NCBI RefSeq assembly: GCF_000717335.1 | Contig: NZ_JNYZ01000035.1 | Coordinates: 27,474-91,473 of the forward strand | Origin: Amycolatopsis jejuensis | Lineage (GTDB): Bacteria > Actinomycetota > Actinomycetes > Mycobacteriales > Pseudonocardiaceae | Reading direction: 5' to 3' | Length of the DNA stretch: 64,000 nt | Shown here: piece by piece, positions 17,004 through 25,579 of the stretch | How the letters are laid out: each line of letters opens with the position of its first letter | Position numbering within the stretch: the first letter of the stretch is position 1 | The notes under the pieces: generated by a model | Seen by the model: the letters and a program-made list of their open reading frames with translations, nothing else | Told to the model about the DNA's origin: nothing | Databases searched by the model: none | Program-made: the position numbers and the translations under genes

Positions 17004-17882
17004 TCAGAAAACGATCGTGCGGTTCTCCCATCGGACGACCCGGTCCTGGCTGTGCCAGAGTACGGCGCGGGCCAGCACCTCGCGTTCGACATTCGCCCCG
17101 CGGCGCACCATTTCCTCCAGGCTTTCCTTGTGCGACACGCGCACCACGTCCTGTTCGATGATCGGCCCCTCGTCGAGATCCTCGGTGACGTAATGCGCGG
17201 TCGACCCGATCAGCTTGACCCCGCGTTCCTGCGCCCGGCGGTACGGCCCGGCCCCGATGAACGCGGGCAGGAACGAATGGTGGATGTTGATCACCGGCAC
17301 GTCGATCTCCTTAAGGAAGGTGCCGGACAGAATCTGCATGTACCGCGCGAGCACTACCAGATCGACATTGCCGGACAGCAGCTCGGCGATCCGGCGTTCC
17401 GCGTCGGACTTGTCCTTCCCGGCCGCGCTGGGCACGTGGAAGAACGGAATGTCGAAGAACCGCACGTCCTCGGCCACGTCGGGATGGTTGGAAATCACCA
17501 TGCAGACGGAAATCGGCAGTTCCTGCCGCCGTTGCCGCCACAGCAGGTCGAGCAGGCAGTGGTCCGATTTGGACGCGAGGATCGCCACTCGCAACGGAAC
17601 GGAAAGATCCCGTAACCGCCAGTGCAATCCCAGCTGGGTGCCTACGGTGGCAGCCAGATCCTCCTGCAGCGCAGGCAGAATCGCGGGCAGACCCGGAATG
17701 TGCACCACGGTGCGCTGGAAAAATGCGCCGCCTTCGGGATTGTCGCTGTGCTGGTCGAGCGCGACGATGTTCGCCTGATGCCGGGTCAGCACGGCGGCGA
17801 CTGCGGTGACGATTCCCCGTTTGTCGTCGCCGTGCACGACCAGGCTCGCGTGATCCCGTAACAGGCCGATGTGTTCCATCAT
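17004..17882 (-). CDS. purU: Formyltetrahydrofolate deformylase
   Basis: About 292 aa. The N-terminal ACT-like domain (VVHGDDKRGIVTAVAAVL, about 15-32) is followed by a formyltransferase domain with the hydrolase signature INIHHSFLPAFIGAGPYRRA and a later TEDLDEGPII, giving the Asn-His-Asp catalytic set. It hydrolyses 10-formyl-THF to formate and THF. The start ATG at 17882 overlaps the metF stop (ATGA); the next codon is also ATG. It lies in the C1 operon between metF and the O-demethylase, where it would regenerate free THF for further demethylation. Confidence 0.93.
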   Translation of the reverse strand: MMEHIGLLRDHASLVVHGDDKRGIVTAVAAVLTRHQANIVALDQHSDNPEGGAFFQRTVVHIPGLPAILPALQEDLAATVGTQLGLHWRLRDLSVPLRVAILASKSDHCLLDLLWRQRRQELPISVCMVISNHPDVAEDVRFFDIPFFHVPSAAGKDKSDAERRIAELLSGNVDLVVLARYMQILSGTFLKEIDVPVINIHHSFLPAFIGAGPYRRAQERGVKLIGSTAHYVTEDLDEGPIIEQDVVRVSHKESLEEMVRRGANVEREVLARAVLWHSQDRVVRWENRTIVF

Positions 17883-18739
17883 TCCGCCCTCGCAGTCCGG
17901 ACCCATTCCGCAGTCGCGCGTACGCCGCCGAACGTGTAGAAATGCACGAGGATTTCGCCGTGCACTGCCGGGTCGATCGCGGATTGGAGATCGGCGATGA
18001 AGCGTGTCGGACCCGCCGTGCCGAGCAATCCGGTGAGCGAGAATCCGTACTTCTGCACCACACTTGCCGACGAGCTCACCCCGAACCGCTTGGCATACCG
18101 CAGCAATCGCTGTACCCCGGCCGGTCCAGGTACGCCGATGCGCACCGGAGCGTCGATCCCCTCGCCGCGCAACCGCTCGATCCACCGCACCACCGCGCCC
18201 GCGTCGAAGCCGAACTGCGTGGCGATGGCGTAGCTCAATTCCTGCGCCCGCAGGGCTTCCGTCTTGTCCCGAATGGCCTGCCACAACACCTCGTCCGGGA
18301 TTTTCGGGTGCCCTTCGGGATACCCGGCGATGTCCACCGACCGCACGCCATACGCGGTGAGGTCGCCTCCGGTGAGCACGGCCAGCGAGTCCTCGAACGG
18401 CCCGGCCGGCTGCGCCGGATCACCGGCGACGACCACGACGTCCTCGGTGGCCCCGACCGCGGCCAGCGCCGCCAGGTAGCTGCCGAGTTCCTCGCGCGAA
18501 GCCAGGCGGCGGGCCGAAATGTGCGGGACCGGCCGGAAGCCGAGGTTCTTGATCACCTCCGCTGCGTGGACCCGGACCGAGGCGTCCTCGTTCGCCAGGA
18601 ACGTGATGTTGACCCTCGTCCCGCGCGGGATTCCGGCCACCGCCTGCTGCAGGTCACGCAGGTCCTTGCCGGTGATCTCCAGGGAGAAGTCCTTCAGGAG
18701 ACCCGAACCGGGGCTCGTATCGCACTCAAGTGGGCTCAC
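17879..18739 (-). CDS. metF: Methylenetetrahydrofolate reductase
   Basis: About 286 aa TIM-barrel FAD enzyme. Visible parts are FSLEITGKD at the N-terminus, NITFLANEDASVRVHAAEVI, VVVAGDPAQPAGPF and YPEGHPKIPD, then a C-terminal segment rich in GFDAGAVVRWIERLRG. In this operon it probably runs toward oxidation, turning 5-methyl-THF from the demethylase into 5,10-methylene-THF. The GTG at 18739 has GAGGAG 8 nt upstream. It is the first gene of the operon and is divergent from a TetR regulator. The sequence is shorter and more divergent than canonical biosynthetic MetF, fitting a catabolic paralogue. Confidence 0.85.
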   Translation of the reverse strand: MSPLECDTSPGSGLLKDFSLEITGKDLRDLQQAVAGIPRGTRVNITFLANEDASVRVHAAEVIKNLGFRPVPHISARRLASREELGSYLAALAAVGATEDVVVVAGDPAQPAGPFEDSLAVLTGGDLTAYGVRSVDIAGYPEGHPKIPDEVLWQAIRDKTEALRAQELSYAIATQFGFDAGAVVRWIERLRGEGIDAPVRIGVPGPAGVQRLLRYAKRFGVSSSASVVQKYGFSLTGLLGTAGPTRFIADLQSAIDPAVHGEILVHFYTFGGVRATAEWVRTARAE

Positions 18740-18857
18740 GATGTCAACTCCTCGTCGGCGAACAGGCTCGGGAAAGGGGCGGATGGGCCCCGGTGGAAAC
18801 TCAACCGGCTGGCCGCGCCTGTGTTGAGCAGAATAGGGGATGTCAGGAGACACGGCA

Positions 18858-18875
18858 ACTGTCAGGCTGTACAGT
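18858..18875. promoter_or_regulatory. Inverted repeat upstream of the TetR / metF pair
   Basis: ACTGT and ACAGT face each other across 8 bp in the divergent region. TGTCAGG is also repeated (18841-18847 and 18860-18866). It is a candidate TetR operator that would control both the regulator and the C1 operon. Confidence 0.4.
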
Positions 18876-18902
18876 CTCGGGAAAGCCAGCGAAGGAGGCG
18901 CG

Positions 18903-19505
18903 ATGTCCGGGCTGCGAGACGAGCGCACACGGCAGAGCCGCGAGATGATCTTGTCCGCTGCGGCGGAACTGTTCGCCGAGCAGGGCTACCAGCAGACGTC
19001 ACTGATCGACGTCGCCAACCGGTCAGGCGTCAGCCGAGGGTCCATTCCCTGGCATTTCGGGGACAAACAAGGACTTCTGGTCGCGGTCGTCGACCACATT
19101 TACGACGAAGCATCCTCGTCGCGGGCCGCGGCGCCGCTGCGGCCGGGCCCGGAAGGCGCGCACGACCTCGCCCACATGGCGACCCGGGCGATCCGCAGCC
19201 GCACGACGCAGCTGATGCTCGCCCTGCTGCTCGAAGCGAGCCAGCCCGAATCCCCCATCCACGAGTCGTTCATCAAGCTGCACGACAACTTCCGCTCGCA
19301 CGTCAGCGAATGGGCGCGGCAGCCCGACGTCGCGTCGCTGCTTCCGGACGGGGTGAGCCCCGACGCGCTCGCGGTGATGGTCTTCGGCACCGTGATCGGG
19401 GTCAACCAGCAATGGAACCTCAGCCCGGACCGCGTCGACCTCACCGAAACCTACGAGGTCCTCACGCGCATGCTGCTGAGCCTCCTCGGCCGGCGAGACG
19501 GCTAG
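18903..19505 (+). CDS. TetR-family transcriptional regulator
   Basis: 200 aa. The N-terminal TetR helix-turn-helix reads MILSAAAELFAEQGYQQTSLIDVANRSGVSRGSI then PWHFGDKQGLL (about 14-58), followed by an all-helical ligand domain. The ATG at 18903 has AAGGAGG 5 nt upstream. It is divergent from metF, so it is probably the repressor of the THF-demethylation operon, with the aromatic substrate or its acyl-CoA as a plausible inducer (inference). Its DNA-binding region resembles the TetR at 37192 (both have SRGSIPWHF), so they belong to one subfamily. Confidence 0.9.
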   Translation: MSGLRDERTRQSREMILSAAAELFAEQGYQQTSLIDVANRSGVSRGSIPWHFGDKQGLLVAVVDHIYDEASSSRAAAPLRPGPEGAHDLAHMATRAIRSRTTQLMLALLLEASQPESPIHESFIKLHDNFRSHVSEWARQPDVASLLPDGVSPDALAVMVFGTVIGVNQQWNLSPDRVDLTETYEVLTRMLLSLLGRRDG

Positions 19506-19509
19506 CGCC

Positions 19510-20403
19510 ATGCCCCGGGTCAGCGCGGACGACTTCCTGATCCTGCTCGAGGTCGCGCGTGCCGGACGGTACACGCGCGCGAGCGAGACGCTCGGGCTCA
19601 GCCACACCACGGTCGCCCGCCGGATCGACTCGCTCGAACGGGCGCTCGGCGGCCGGGTGCTCATGCGGTCGACCTCCGGCTGGGACCTCACCCCGCTCGG
19701 ACGGCAGGCCCTGCGCACCGCCGAACGCCTCGACGAAGCCCTGCACGAGCTGCGCAGCGGCGCCGACGAAACGCTGCTCGACGACGTCGTGCGGCTGTCC
19801 ACCCCGGACGCGTTCAGCGTGCTCGTGGTGGCCCCGGCGGCCGCCCGGCTGCGCCGCCGACATCCGCGCCTGAGCATCGAGATCGTGTCGTCCACCCGCC
19901 CCGCCACCGTGCATCGCTCCGGGCTGGATTTGGAGGTGGTCGTCGGGGAACCTCGGGTGCTCCGGGCCGATGCGGTCAAGATCGCCTCCTATACTCTCGG
20001 TTTGTTCGGCTCCCGCGATTACCTTGCGGCACAAGGCACTCCGGCGTCGGTGCGGGATCTCACCACGCACGGGCTGGTCTACTTCATCCCGTCGATGCTG
20101 CAGATCGACGACCTCGACGTCGGCCGCCGCGTGGTGCCCGACATGCGCGAAGCGGTCACGTCCACCAATGTGTTCGCGCACGTGGCCGCCACCCGAGCGG
20201 GTGCCGGGCTCGGGTTGATCCCCACTTTCCTTGCGCGGCAACACGAAGACCTCATCCAGGTGATGCCGGACGAAATCACCGCGACAGTCGGCTACTGGCT
20301 CGTGACACGTGTCGAAGCCTTGCGAAGACCGGCTGTCGCAGCCACGGTCGCCGAACTGAAAGCCGTCGCCGCAACGCTTTTACCCGAGCGCGCCCCGGTC
20401 TGA
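19510..20403 (+). CDS. LysR-family transcriptional regulator
   Basis: 297 aa. The N-terminal LysR winged helix reads DDFLILLEVARAGRYTRASETLGLSHTTVARRIDSLE (about 7-43), followed by a substrate-binding domain (about 90-290). It starts 4 nt after the TetR stop, so it may be co-transcribed. Its 3' end overlaps the convergent hydratase-like gene by 24 bp. The target operon is probably one of the neighbouring catabolic units; no clear T-N11-A box was pinned down. Confidence 0.88.
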   Translation: MPRVSADDFLILLEVARAGRYTRASETLGLSHTTVARRIDSLERALGGRVLMRSTSGWDLTPLGRQALRTAERLDEALHELRSGADETLLDDVVRLSTPDAFSVLVVAPAAARLRRRHPRLSIEIVSSTRPATVHRSGLDLEVVVGEPRVLRADAVKIASYTLGLFGSRDYLAAQGTPASVRDLTTHGLVYFIPSMLQIDDLDVGRRVVPDMREAVTSTNVFAHVAATRAGAGLGLIPTFLARQHEDLIQVMPDEITATVGYWLVTRVEALRRPAVAATVAELKAVAATLLPERAPV

Positions 20404-21141
20404 GCCGACGATCGCAGTCAGCGGCCGGGCATTCTCGATCTCGCAGGTGACGACGTCGCCGGTTCGAATGGTCCGCGGCGGCGCGGCGGCGCCGGTGAGC
20501 ACGACCTCGCCCGCGCGAATGTCGTTGCCCTGTCCGGTGACGGTGTCGACCAGCCAGACCAGGGCGTCACAGGGATCGCCGAGCGCGTTGGCTCCGAAAC
20601 CCTCGGACGAAACGGCTCCGTTGATCCGCAGGACGACCCAGTGGTCCCGCAACTCCTCGGCACGCCAGCGTTCGAGAGGCTCGCCGAGCACGACGAATCC
20701 GGCGCATGCGAGGTCGGCGACCAGCTGTGCTTCCCCGGCAGCGGACACGTCGAGGAAACGGGAGTCCGGGATCTCGATGGCCGGGAGGACGTCCGACACG
20801 GCGGCCAGGACTGTTGCGCGGTCGTACCGGCGTCCGGCAGGCAGGTCCGCGCCGAACCCGAACGCGATTTCGGGCTCGGCCGAGGCCATCGAGGTCAGCG
20901 GCACCCGGTCGCCGTCCGCCCGGACCCCCGGCGCGAGCAATGGCCCGGCCAGCGGACCGGACACCCCGAGGTGCCGCTGCCCGGCGAGGCTGCTCGCTGC
21001 GACCTTCCACCCCGCCCGCGGCCCGGCCAGTTCGGTGAACGCCAGCTGGACCGGCCATGCCTCCTCCGCCGTGACCGGCAGCGGCCCACCAGGTACCCTC
21101 GACTGCCAGCGCCGCCACAATTCCGCGGCGAGGCCGCTCAC
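20380..21141 (-). CDS. 2-keto-4-pentenoate hydratase-like enzyme (MhpD/FAH fold)
   Basis: 253 aa. The family signature PAIEIPDSRF (about 128-137) and ASAEPEIAFGFG (metal-binding Glu residues) are present, with a C-terminal beta-strand set ending TGDVVTCEIENARPLTAIV. The family hydrates 2-hydroxypentadienoates or decarboxylates oxalocrotonate after meta-cleavage of aromatics. The GTG start at 21141 overlaps the stop of the quinone reductase gene (GTGA). It could serve the meta-cleavage pathway encoded at 40-50 kb, although an aldolase and acylating aldehyde dehydrogenase are absent from the window. Confidence 0.82.
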   Translation of the reverse strand: MSGLAAELWRRWQSRVPGGPLPVTAEEAWPVQLAFTELAGPRAGWKVAASSLAGQRHLGVSGPLAGPLLAPGVRADGDRVPLTSMASAEPEIAFGFGADLPAGRRYDRATVLAAVSDVLPAIEIPDSRFLDVSAAGEAQLVADLACAGFVVLGEPLERWRAEELRDHWVVLRINGAVSSEGFGANALGDPCDALVWLVDTVTGQGNDIRAGEVVLTGAAAPPRTIRTGDVVTCEIENARPLTAIVGSDRGALG

Positions 21142-22109
21142 GCGTTCGCCGAAACGGTCAGCACGATCTTGCCCAGATGTTCGTCCGCGGCAAGGACGTC
21201 CTGGGCTTCGAGGACGTCCGTCCAGGGCATGATGCGGTCGATCCGCGGGTCGAGCCGTCCGCCGTGCAGCGCCGCGGACAGATCAGCGCGGACCCCGGCG
21301 GCGATCGCGGCCTTCTCGGCGTTGTCCCGGGTGCGGAACGTGACGCCGACGATCTCCAACCGCTTGAATGCCAACGTTTCCAGGTCCAGCGAGCCGAGCG
21401 CACCACCGAGCCGCCCGACGCCCACAATGCGGCCCTTCACGGCTGCCGCGGCGACGTGCTGTTCGAGATAAGGACCGCCGACGTGGTCGACGATGACGTC
21501 CACACCGTGTCCGTCGGTGGCCGCCCGGATGGCGTCGGCGAAGGCACCCGAACCGGTCCCGACCACGGTGTCCGCGCCGAGTTCCTTGAGGAACTCCTCG
21601 TCCCGCAACGACCGCACCGCCGCGATGACCCGGCTCGCGCCGAGCTCGTTCGCGATCCGGATGGTGGCCTGCCCGACGCCCGACCGGGCCGCGTTGACCA
21701 GAACGGTCTCGCCGGGGATGAGCCGTCCCGCCGTGCGCAGCGCGTTGTGCCCGGTCATCAGCGCCAGCACTGCGGCCGCGCCCATTTCGAACGACCACGC
21801 GTCCGGCAAGCGGATCGGCAAGCGATCGTCGACGACCACCCGTTCCGCCAACCCGCCACCCACGATGGTCATCACGCGATCACCCGGCGCCAGCGCGGAA
21901 TCCGCATCGGCTTCGAGCACGACGCCCGCGCAATCGAGCCCGGCGACGGTGCTGGCCCCGTGCGTCCCGCCTCGAGCGGCGAGATCCGCCCGGTTGACCG
22001 ACGCGGCCCGGACCCCGATGAGGACCTGACCGGCCGACCGCTCCGGAGCCTCGATTTCGCGCAGCTGAATCGCCGGTCCCGGCCCCTGCGCGACCATCAT
22101 CGCCTGCAT
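21138..22109 (-). CDS. Zinc-free quinone oxidoreductase (MDR superfamily)
   Basis: 323 aa medium-chain dehydrogenase/reductase. The GroES-like N-terminal part is IGVRAASVNRADLAARGG, the substrate loop region is AAAVLALMTGHNALRTAG, and a Rossmann motif VLVNAARSGVGQATIRIA precedes a C-terminal LGKIVLTV. No catalytic zinc ligands are seen, as in NADPH:quinone reductases or enoyl reductases. The ATG at 22109 follows GGGAGGAA. It is coupled to the hydratase gene downstream and lies 27 bp after a second reductase of the same superfamily. It probably reduces an unsaturated ketone or quinone intermediate. Confidence 0.85.
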   Translation of the reverse strand: MQAMMVAQGPGPAIQLREIEAPERSAGQVLIGVRAASVNRADLAARGGTHGASTVAGLDCAGVVLEADADSALAPGDRVMTIVGGGLAERVVVDDRLPIRLPDAWSFEMGAAAVLALMTGHNALRTAGRLIPGETVLVNAARSGVGQATIRIANELGASRVIAAVRSLRDEEFLKELGADTVVGTGSGAFADAIRAATDGHGVDVIVDHVGGPYLEQHVAAAAVKGRIVGVGRLGGALGSLDLETLAFKRLEIVGVTFRTRDNAEKAAIAAGVRADLSAALHGGRLDPRIDRIMPWTDVLEAQDVLAADEHLGKIVLTVSANA

Positions 22110-22135
22110 GTGTTCCTCCCTTCCGGAAGGCCGCG

Positions 22136-23044
22136 TCAAGCGGCCATCCGCAACACAACCTTCCCCAGCGAGTGCCCGTCCTCGACCAGCGCGAGCGCGG
22201 CCTTGGCGTCCTCGAAGGGCCGGATTTCCGTCACCAGCGGATCGAGCGTTCCTGCCTCGACCCGCCGGACCAGCTCGGTCAGCACGCGCGTGCTGCGATC
22301 CCGCGTGACGTCCTGCCCGCCCAGCTCCCCGACCAACGGTTTGTCGGCGACCGACCGCAGCCGCGACTTGTCGGCCACGAGCTCGGCGACGGTCCGCAGC
22401 GCGTCGCCGCCGACCAGGTCGAACACGGCGTCGACGCCGTCCGGTGCGAGGGCGCGGAGCCGGTCGAGCACGCCGTCGCCGTACGCCACCGGGATTCCGC
22501 CGTACCGCCGCACGATCTCGTGCTTGGCCGGGCTGGCCGTCCCGAGCACCCGCAGTCCCTGGTCCCGGGCGAGCTGCAGCATCGGAATCCCGACCCCGCC
22601 GCCCGCGCCGTTCACCAGCAGCGTCGCGCCCGCCGGGAGCGCGAGGCCCTCCAGCGCGTCCCACGCCGTCCCCGCCGCGACCGGCAGGGATGCCGCCAGC
22701 TCGGGGCTCACCGCGGGAGGCCGGTGCGCGGCAAAGGAAGCCGTGACGATGGCCTCCTCCGCCCATCCGCCGACCATGCCCGGGCAGCCGCCGAAAACCT
22801 CGTCCCCCACGGCGAATCCACTCACGCCCTCGCCGACCGCGGTCACGGTTCCGGCGACCTCGCGGCCCAGCACCGCCTGCCCGGCGGTGCCGTACGAGCC
22901 CTCCCGCAACCGCCAGTCCCCCGGATTCACCCCGGCCGCCCGCACCCGGACCCGAAGCTCGTCCGGCCCCGGCTCGGGCACTCCGACCTCCAGGAACGCC
23001 TCGTTGTCCGGCCCGCCGACCTGGGTGAATCCGTACGCCCGCAT
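22136..23044 (-). CDS. NADP-dependent MDR oxidoreductase
   Basis: 302 aa, the same superfamily as its downstream neighbour. The N-terminal MDR part is VRVRAAGVNPGDWRLREGSYG, the nucleotide site is LLVNGAGGGVGIPMLQLA, and the C-terminus is HSLGKVVLRMAA. It has no zinc-ligand pattern, so it is a quinone/enoyl-reductase type. The ATG at 23044 has GGAGG 6-7 nt upstream. It sits between the MFS transporter and the second reductase on the same strand, so it is probably part of the same transcript. Two adjacent but clearly different reductases suggest successive steps on one substrate. Confidence 0.85.
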   Translation of the reverse strand: MRAYGFTQVGGPDNEAFLEVGVPEPGPDELRVRVRAAGVNPGDWRLREGSYGTAGQAVLGREVAGTVTAVGEGVSGFAVGDEVFGGCPGMVGGWAEEAIVTASFAAHRPPAVSPELAASLPVAAGTAWDALEGLALPAGATLLVNGAGGGVGIPMLQLARDQGLRVLGTASPAKHEIVRRYGGIPVAYGDGVLDRLRALAPDGVDAVFDLVGGDALRTVAELVADKSRLRSVADKPLVGELGGQDVTRDRSTRVLTELVRRVEAGTLDPLVTEIRPFEDAKAALALVEDGHSLGKVVLRMAA

Positions 23045-23063
23045 GTTCGTCCTCCATCGCTGC

Positions 23064-24419
23064 TCATCCGGCATGAGCAGCATCGCCCGTGCGGCTGGAC
23101 GTGTCGTCGGCGGGTCGGGGCCCGGCGGTGCGACCCAGGTACAGCGGGAGTTTCGCGACCACTACCGCCGCGACGACCGAGACGCCCACTCCGACCAGCG
23201 CGAGGTACATCGGCGCGCCGACGCCCAGCAGCGAGATCAGGCCGACCATGACCAGCCCCAGCACCCCGCCGATGGAGGCGATGACCAGGTTGTACGACAG
23301 CGAGTAGCCGGTCTGGCGGACCTCCGCGGGATACAGGGACGACACCAGGCCGGGCACCATCGCGATGGACGCGCCGGACCCGATCGCGCCCGGCAGGCCG
23401 ATCCAGTAGACGAGGCTCGACCCGGCCGGGAGCCCCGGCAGCACCACGAGCAGCAGCACGGACCCCGCGGCCGAGATCGCCGCCGCGCAGAGCAGCGCCC
23501 GCCGCCAGCCGAAACGGTCGGCGACCCGGCCCCACACCGGCATCAGCACGAGCGCCCCCGAAATCGACACCAGGCTCGTCATGAGGGCTTTCGTCGGCGA
23601 AATGTGCAGGGAATGCTGGAGATACGTCGGCCAGAAACCGATGTAGGCGGTGTTGCCGATGACGAGCGTCGACACGATTGCCGCGCCGAACAAGGCCGCG
23701 CGACGGTGGTTCCTGAACACCTCGCGCACCGGGCTCTTCTGAACGGTGCGCTCGGACGCACTGAAGACCGGCGTTTCGTCGAGCTTGCGGCGCAGATACA
23801 TCGACACGACACCGAGGACTCCGCCGACGAGGAACGGCAGCCGCCACGCCAGGTCGGGCATTCCCGGCGTCAGGTTCGCGGCGATGACCCCGCTCAGGAA
23901 AGCGACCCCGGCACCGCACAGCTGCCCGATGAAGGTCACCATCTGCTGGAATGATCCGGCTCTCGCGACACCGCCACGAGGAGCGTGTTCGGTCACGAAA
24001 ACCGCCGCCGCGGGGACTTCACCGCCCATCGCGCAGCCCTGGATCGCCCGCATCAGGATCAGCAGGATCGGGGCTGGCCAGCCGATCTGCGCGTAGGTCG
24101 GCAGGAGACCGGTGGCGAGCGTGGCCGCGGACATCACGATCACGTTGAGCACGAACAACCGTTTCCGGCCGACCTGATCCGCAATGCGCGCAATGAGAAT
24201 TCCGGCGACGGGACGGATCAGGAAACCGATGGCGTAAATCGCGAAAGTCTGGGCCAGCCGGAGCGTTTCGGACGATCCGGAGGGCAGGAAGTCCTTGCTG
24301 ATCAGGGTCGCGACGTAGAGGTAGACGACGAGGTCGTAGTTCTCGAGACCGACCCCGAGCGAGCCGAGGCGGATGTTCCGCCGGATCCGACGCTGTTCGG
24401 ACTGTGGCGAGAGCACCAT
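23064..24419 (-). CDS. MFS transporter, metabolite:H+ symporter (MHS) type
   Basis: About 451 aa with 12 predicted membrane helices. The cytoplasmic loop motifs ARIADQVGRKRLFVLN (between helices 2 and 3) and RVADRFGWRRALL (between 8 and 9) are typical of MHS symporters such as ShiA/ProP, as is the N-terminal RRNIRLGSLGVGLENYDLVVY. It probably imports an organic acid used by the adjacent reductases and hydrolases. The ATG at 24419 follows AAGGGTG by about 8 nt. It ends 19 bp before the reductase start, so it probably heads that operon. Confidence 0.9.
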   Translation of the reverse strand: MVLSPQSEQRRIRRNIRLGSLGVGLENYDLVVYLYVATLISKDFLPSGSSETLRLAQTFAIYAIGFLIRPVAGILIARIADQVGRKRLFVLNVIVMSAATLATGLLPTYAQIGWPAPILLILMRAIQGCAMGGEVPAAAVFVTEHAPRGGVARAGSFQQMVTFIGQLCGAGVAFLSGVIAANLTPGMPDLAWRLPFLVGGVLGVVSMYLRRKLDETPVFSASERTVQKSPVREVFRNHRRAALFGAAIVSTLVIGNTAYIGFWPTYLQHSLHISPTKALMTSLVSISGALVLMPVWGRVADRFGWRRALLCAAAISAAGSVLLLVVLPGLPAGSSLVYWIGLPGAIGSGASIAMVPGLVSSLYPAEVRQTGYSLSYNLVIASIGGVLGLVMVGLISLLGVGAPMYLALVGVGVSVVAAVVVAKLPLYLGRTAGPRPADDTSSRTGDAAHAG

Positions 24420-24444
24420 TGCAACACACCCTTGAGTCGAAGAG

Positions 24445-25392
24445 TCAGTACGCGTCGTGCGCGAGCACGGTTTCCATGACCTCGTGGTACGGCACCTGCT
24501 CGCCGTCCGGATCGAGCTCCCGGTACACCGCGTTGATCGCCTGGAACACCCGCGAACCGTGCGCCCAGAGCCGGTACCTGCCGAGGTCGATGCTCTTGAA
24601 CGCCTCGAACGACGTGTCCCCGGCGGCAAAGCGCGCCGAAGCGTGCTCGTGCACCATGGTCAGGTAGTCGCAGAGGTCGCGGATCCCCGTGCGCTCGGCC
24701 GCGGAGCCGTGCCCGGAGACCACCACCGCGGGGTCGAGCGAGAGGATCAGCTCGCACGCGGCGACCACATTGGACAGCGGACCGGTCCACACCATCGGCG
24801 TCGTGCGGTGGAACACGATGTCCCCGGCGAACACGACCCCGTGCTCCGGCACGTGCACGAGAACGTCGCCGGTGGTGTGCGCCGGACCGACCGGGATCAG
24901 GTCGACCTGGATTCCGCCCACGGTCAGCGACTTCGACGTGGAAACGGTGTCGGTCGGGAAGACCGGCCGCCAGCCGGTGTAGTCGAACATGTCGGCGCGC
25001 CACGTGAGGAAATTGCGCAGGGCCGGTCCGGGCGCGGCTTCGGCGGTCTTGCGGATGATCCGCGGATCGCGCCGGAGTTCGCGCATTTGCGCGGCCGCCT
25101 CCTCGGTGGCGAAAATCCGCGCCTCCTCGAAAAGCAGATTGCCGAACCAGTGGTCACCGTCGGCGTGCGTGTTGACCACGGTGGTGATTTCGCGGGGACC
25201 GGCCACCTCGCGCACCGCGTTCCGCAGGTTCCGCGCCCGGGGCACGTCGTTCTGGGTGTCGACGACGAGCACTTCGTCGCCCGCCACCACGATGCCCGAG
25301 TTGGCGAGTCCCCAGCTCCCCGGCGGCTCGAACCAGGCGTAACACCCGTCGGCGATCCGGTTGAGCCCGGTGGTGTACGGCGTCGCTGCCAC
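24445..25392 (-). CDS. Metallo-beta-lactamase-fold hydrolase
   Basis: About 315 aa. The metal site is NTHADGDHWFGN (HxxxDH, about 95-106), followed by PVGPAHTTGDVLVHV, VVFAGDIVFH and VVSGHG, the ordered ligands of the MBL fold. No signal peptide. The GTG at 25392 has GGTGAGG upstream. It is divergent from the acyl-CoA synthetase across an elaborate dyad region, so the two are probably co-regulated. It may hydrolyse a thioester or lactone; this cannot be settled from sequence. Confidence 0.85.
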   Translation of the reverse strand: MAATPYTTGLNRIADGCYAWFEPPGSWGLANSGIVVAGDEVLVVDTQNDVPRARNLRNAVREVAGPREITTVVNTHADGDHWFGNLLFEEARIFATEEAAAQMRELRRDPRIIRKTAEAAPGPALRNFLTWRADMFDYTGWRPVFPTDTVSTSKSLTVGGIQVDLIPVGPAHTTGDVLVHVPEHGVVFAGDIVFHRTTPMVWTGPLSNVVAACELILSLDPAVVVSGHGSAAERTGIRDLCDYLTMVHEHASARFAAGDTSFEAFKSIDLGRYRLWAHGSRVFQAINAVYRELDPDGEQVPYHEVMETVLAHDAY

Positions 25393-25466
25393 GGTTTCCT
25401 CACCTTCGATCCGGTGCAGAAGCACAGAGAACCTGGCTGAAGCCTGTGCCACGCGACGGCGCGCCG

Positions 25467-25546
25467 CAATGACGTCTTGCGTGCCTTGGATGTGCAGCAA
25501 TGCACATCTGCAGTTCTGCACACCGGCAGCACGAAAGACGTCATTG
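25467..25546. promoter_or_regulatory. Nested inverted repeats in a divergent promoter
   Basis: The outer arms CAATGACGTCTTGCGTGC (25467-25484) and GCACGAAAGACGTCATTG (25529-25546) match at 17 of 18 positions. Inside is a perfect dyad GATGTGCA-gcaa-TGCACATC (25489-25508), and TGTGCAG (25491-25497) also mirrors CTGCACA (25516-25522). The array lies between the MBL hydrolase and the acyl-CoA synthetase genes. It looks like a multi-site operator that could loop DNA; the cognate regulator is not identified. Confidence 0.6.
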
Positions 25547-25579
25547 CCGGTGCGTTTCCGCGCCATCCATGCTGGGCGC

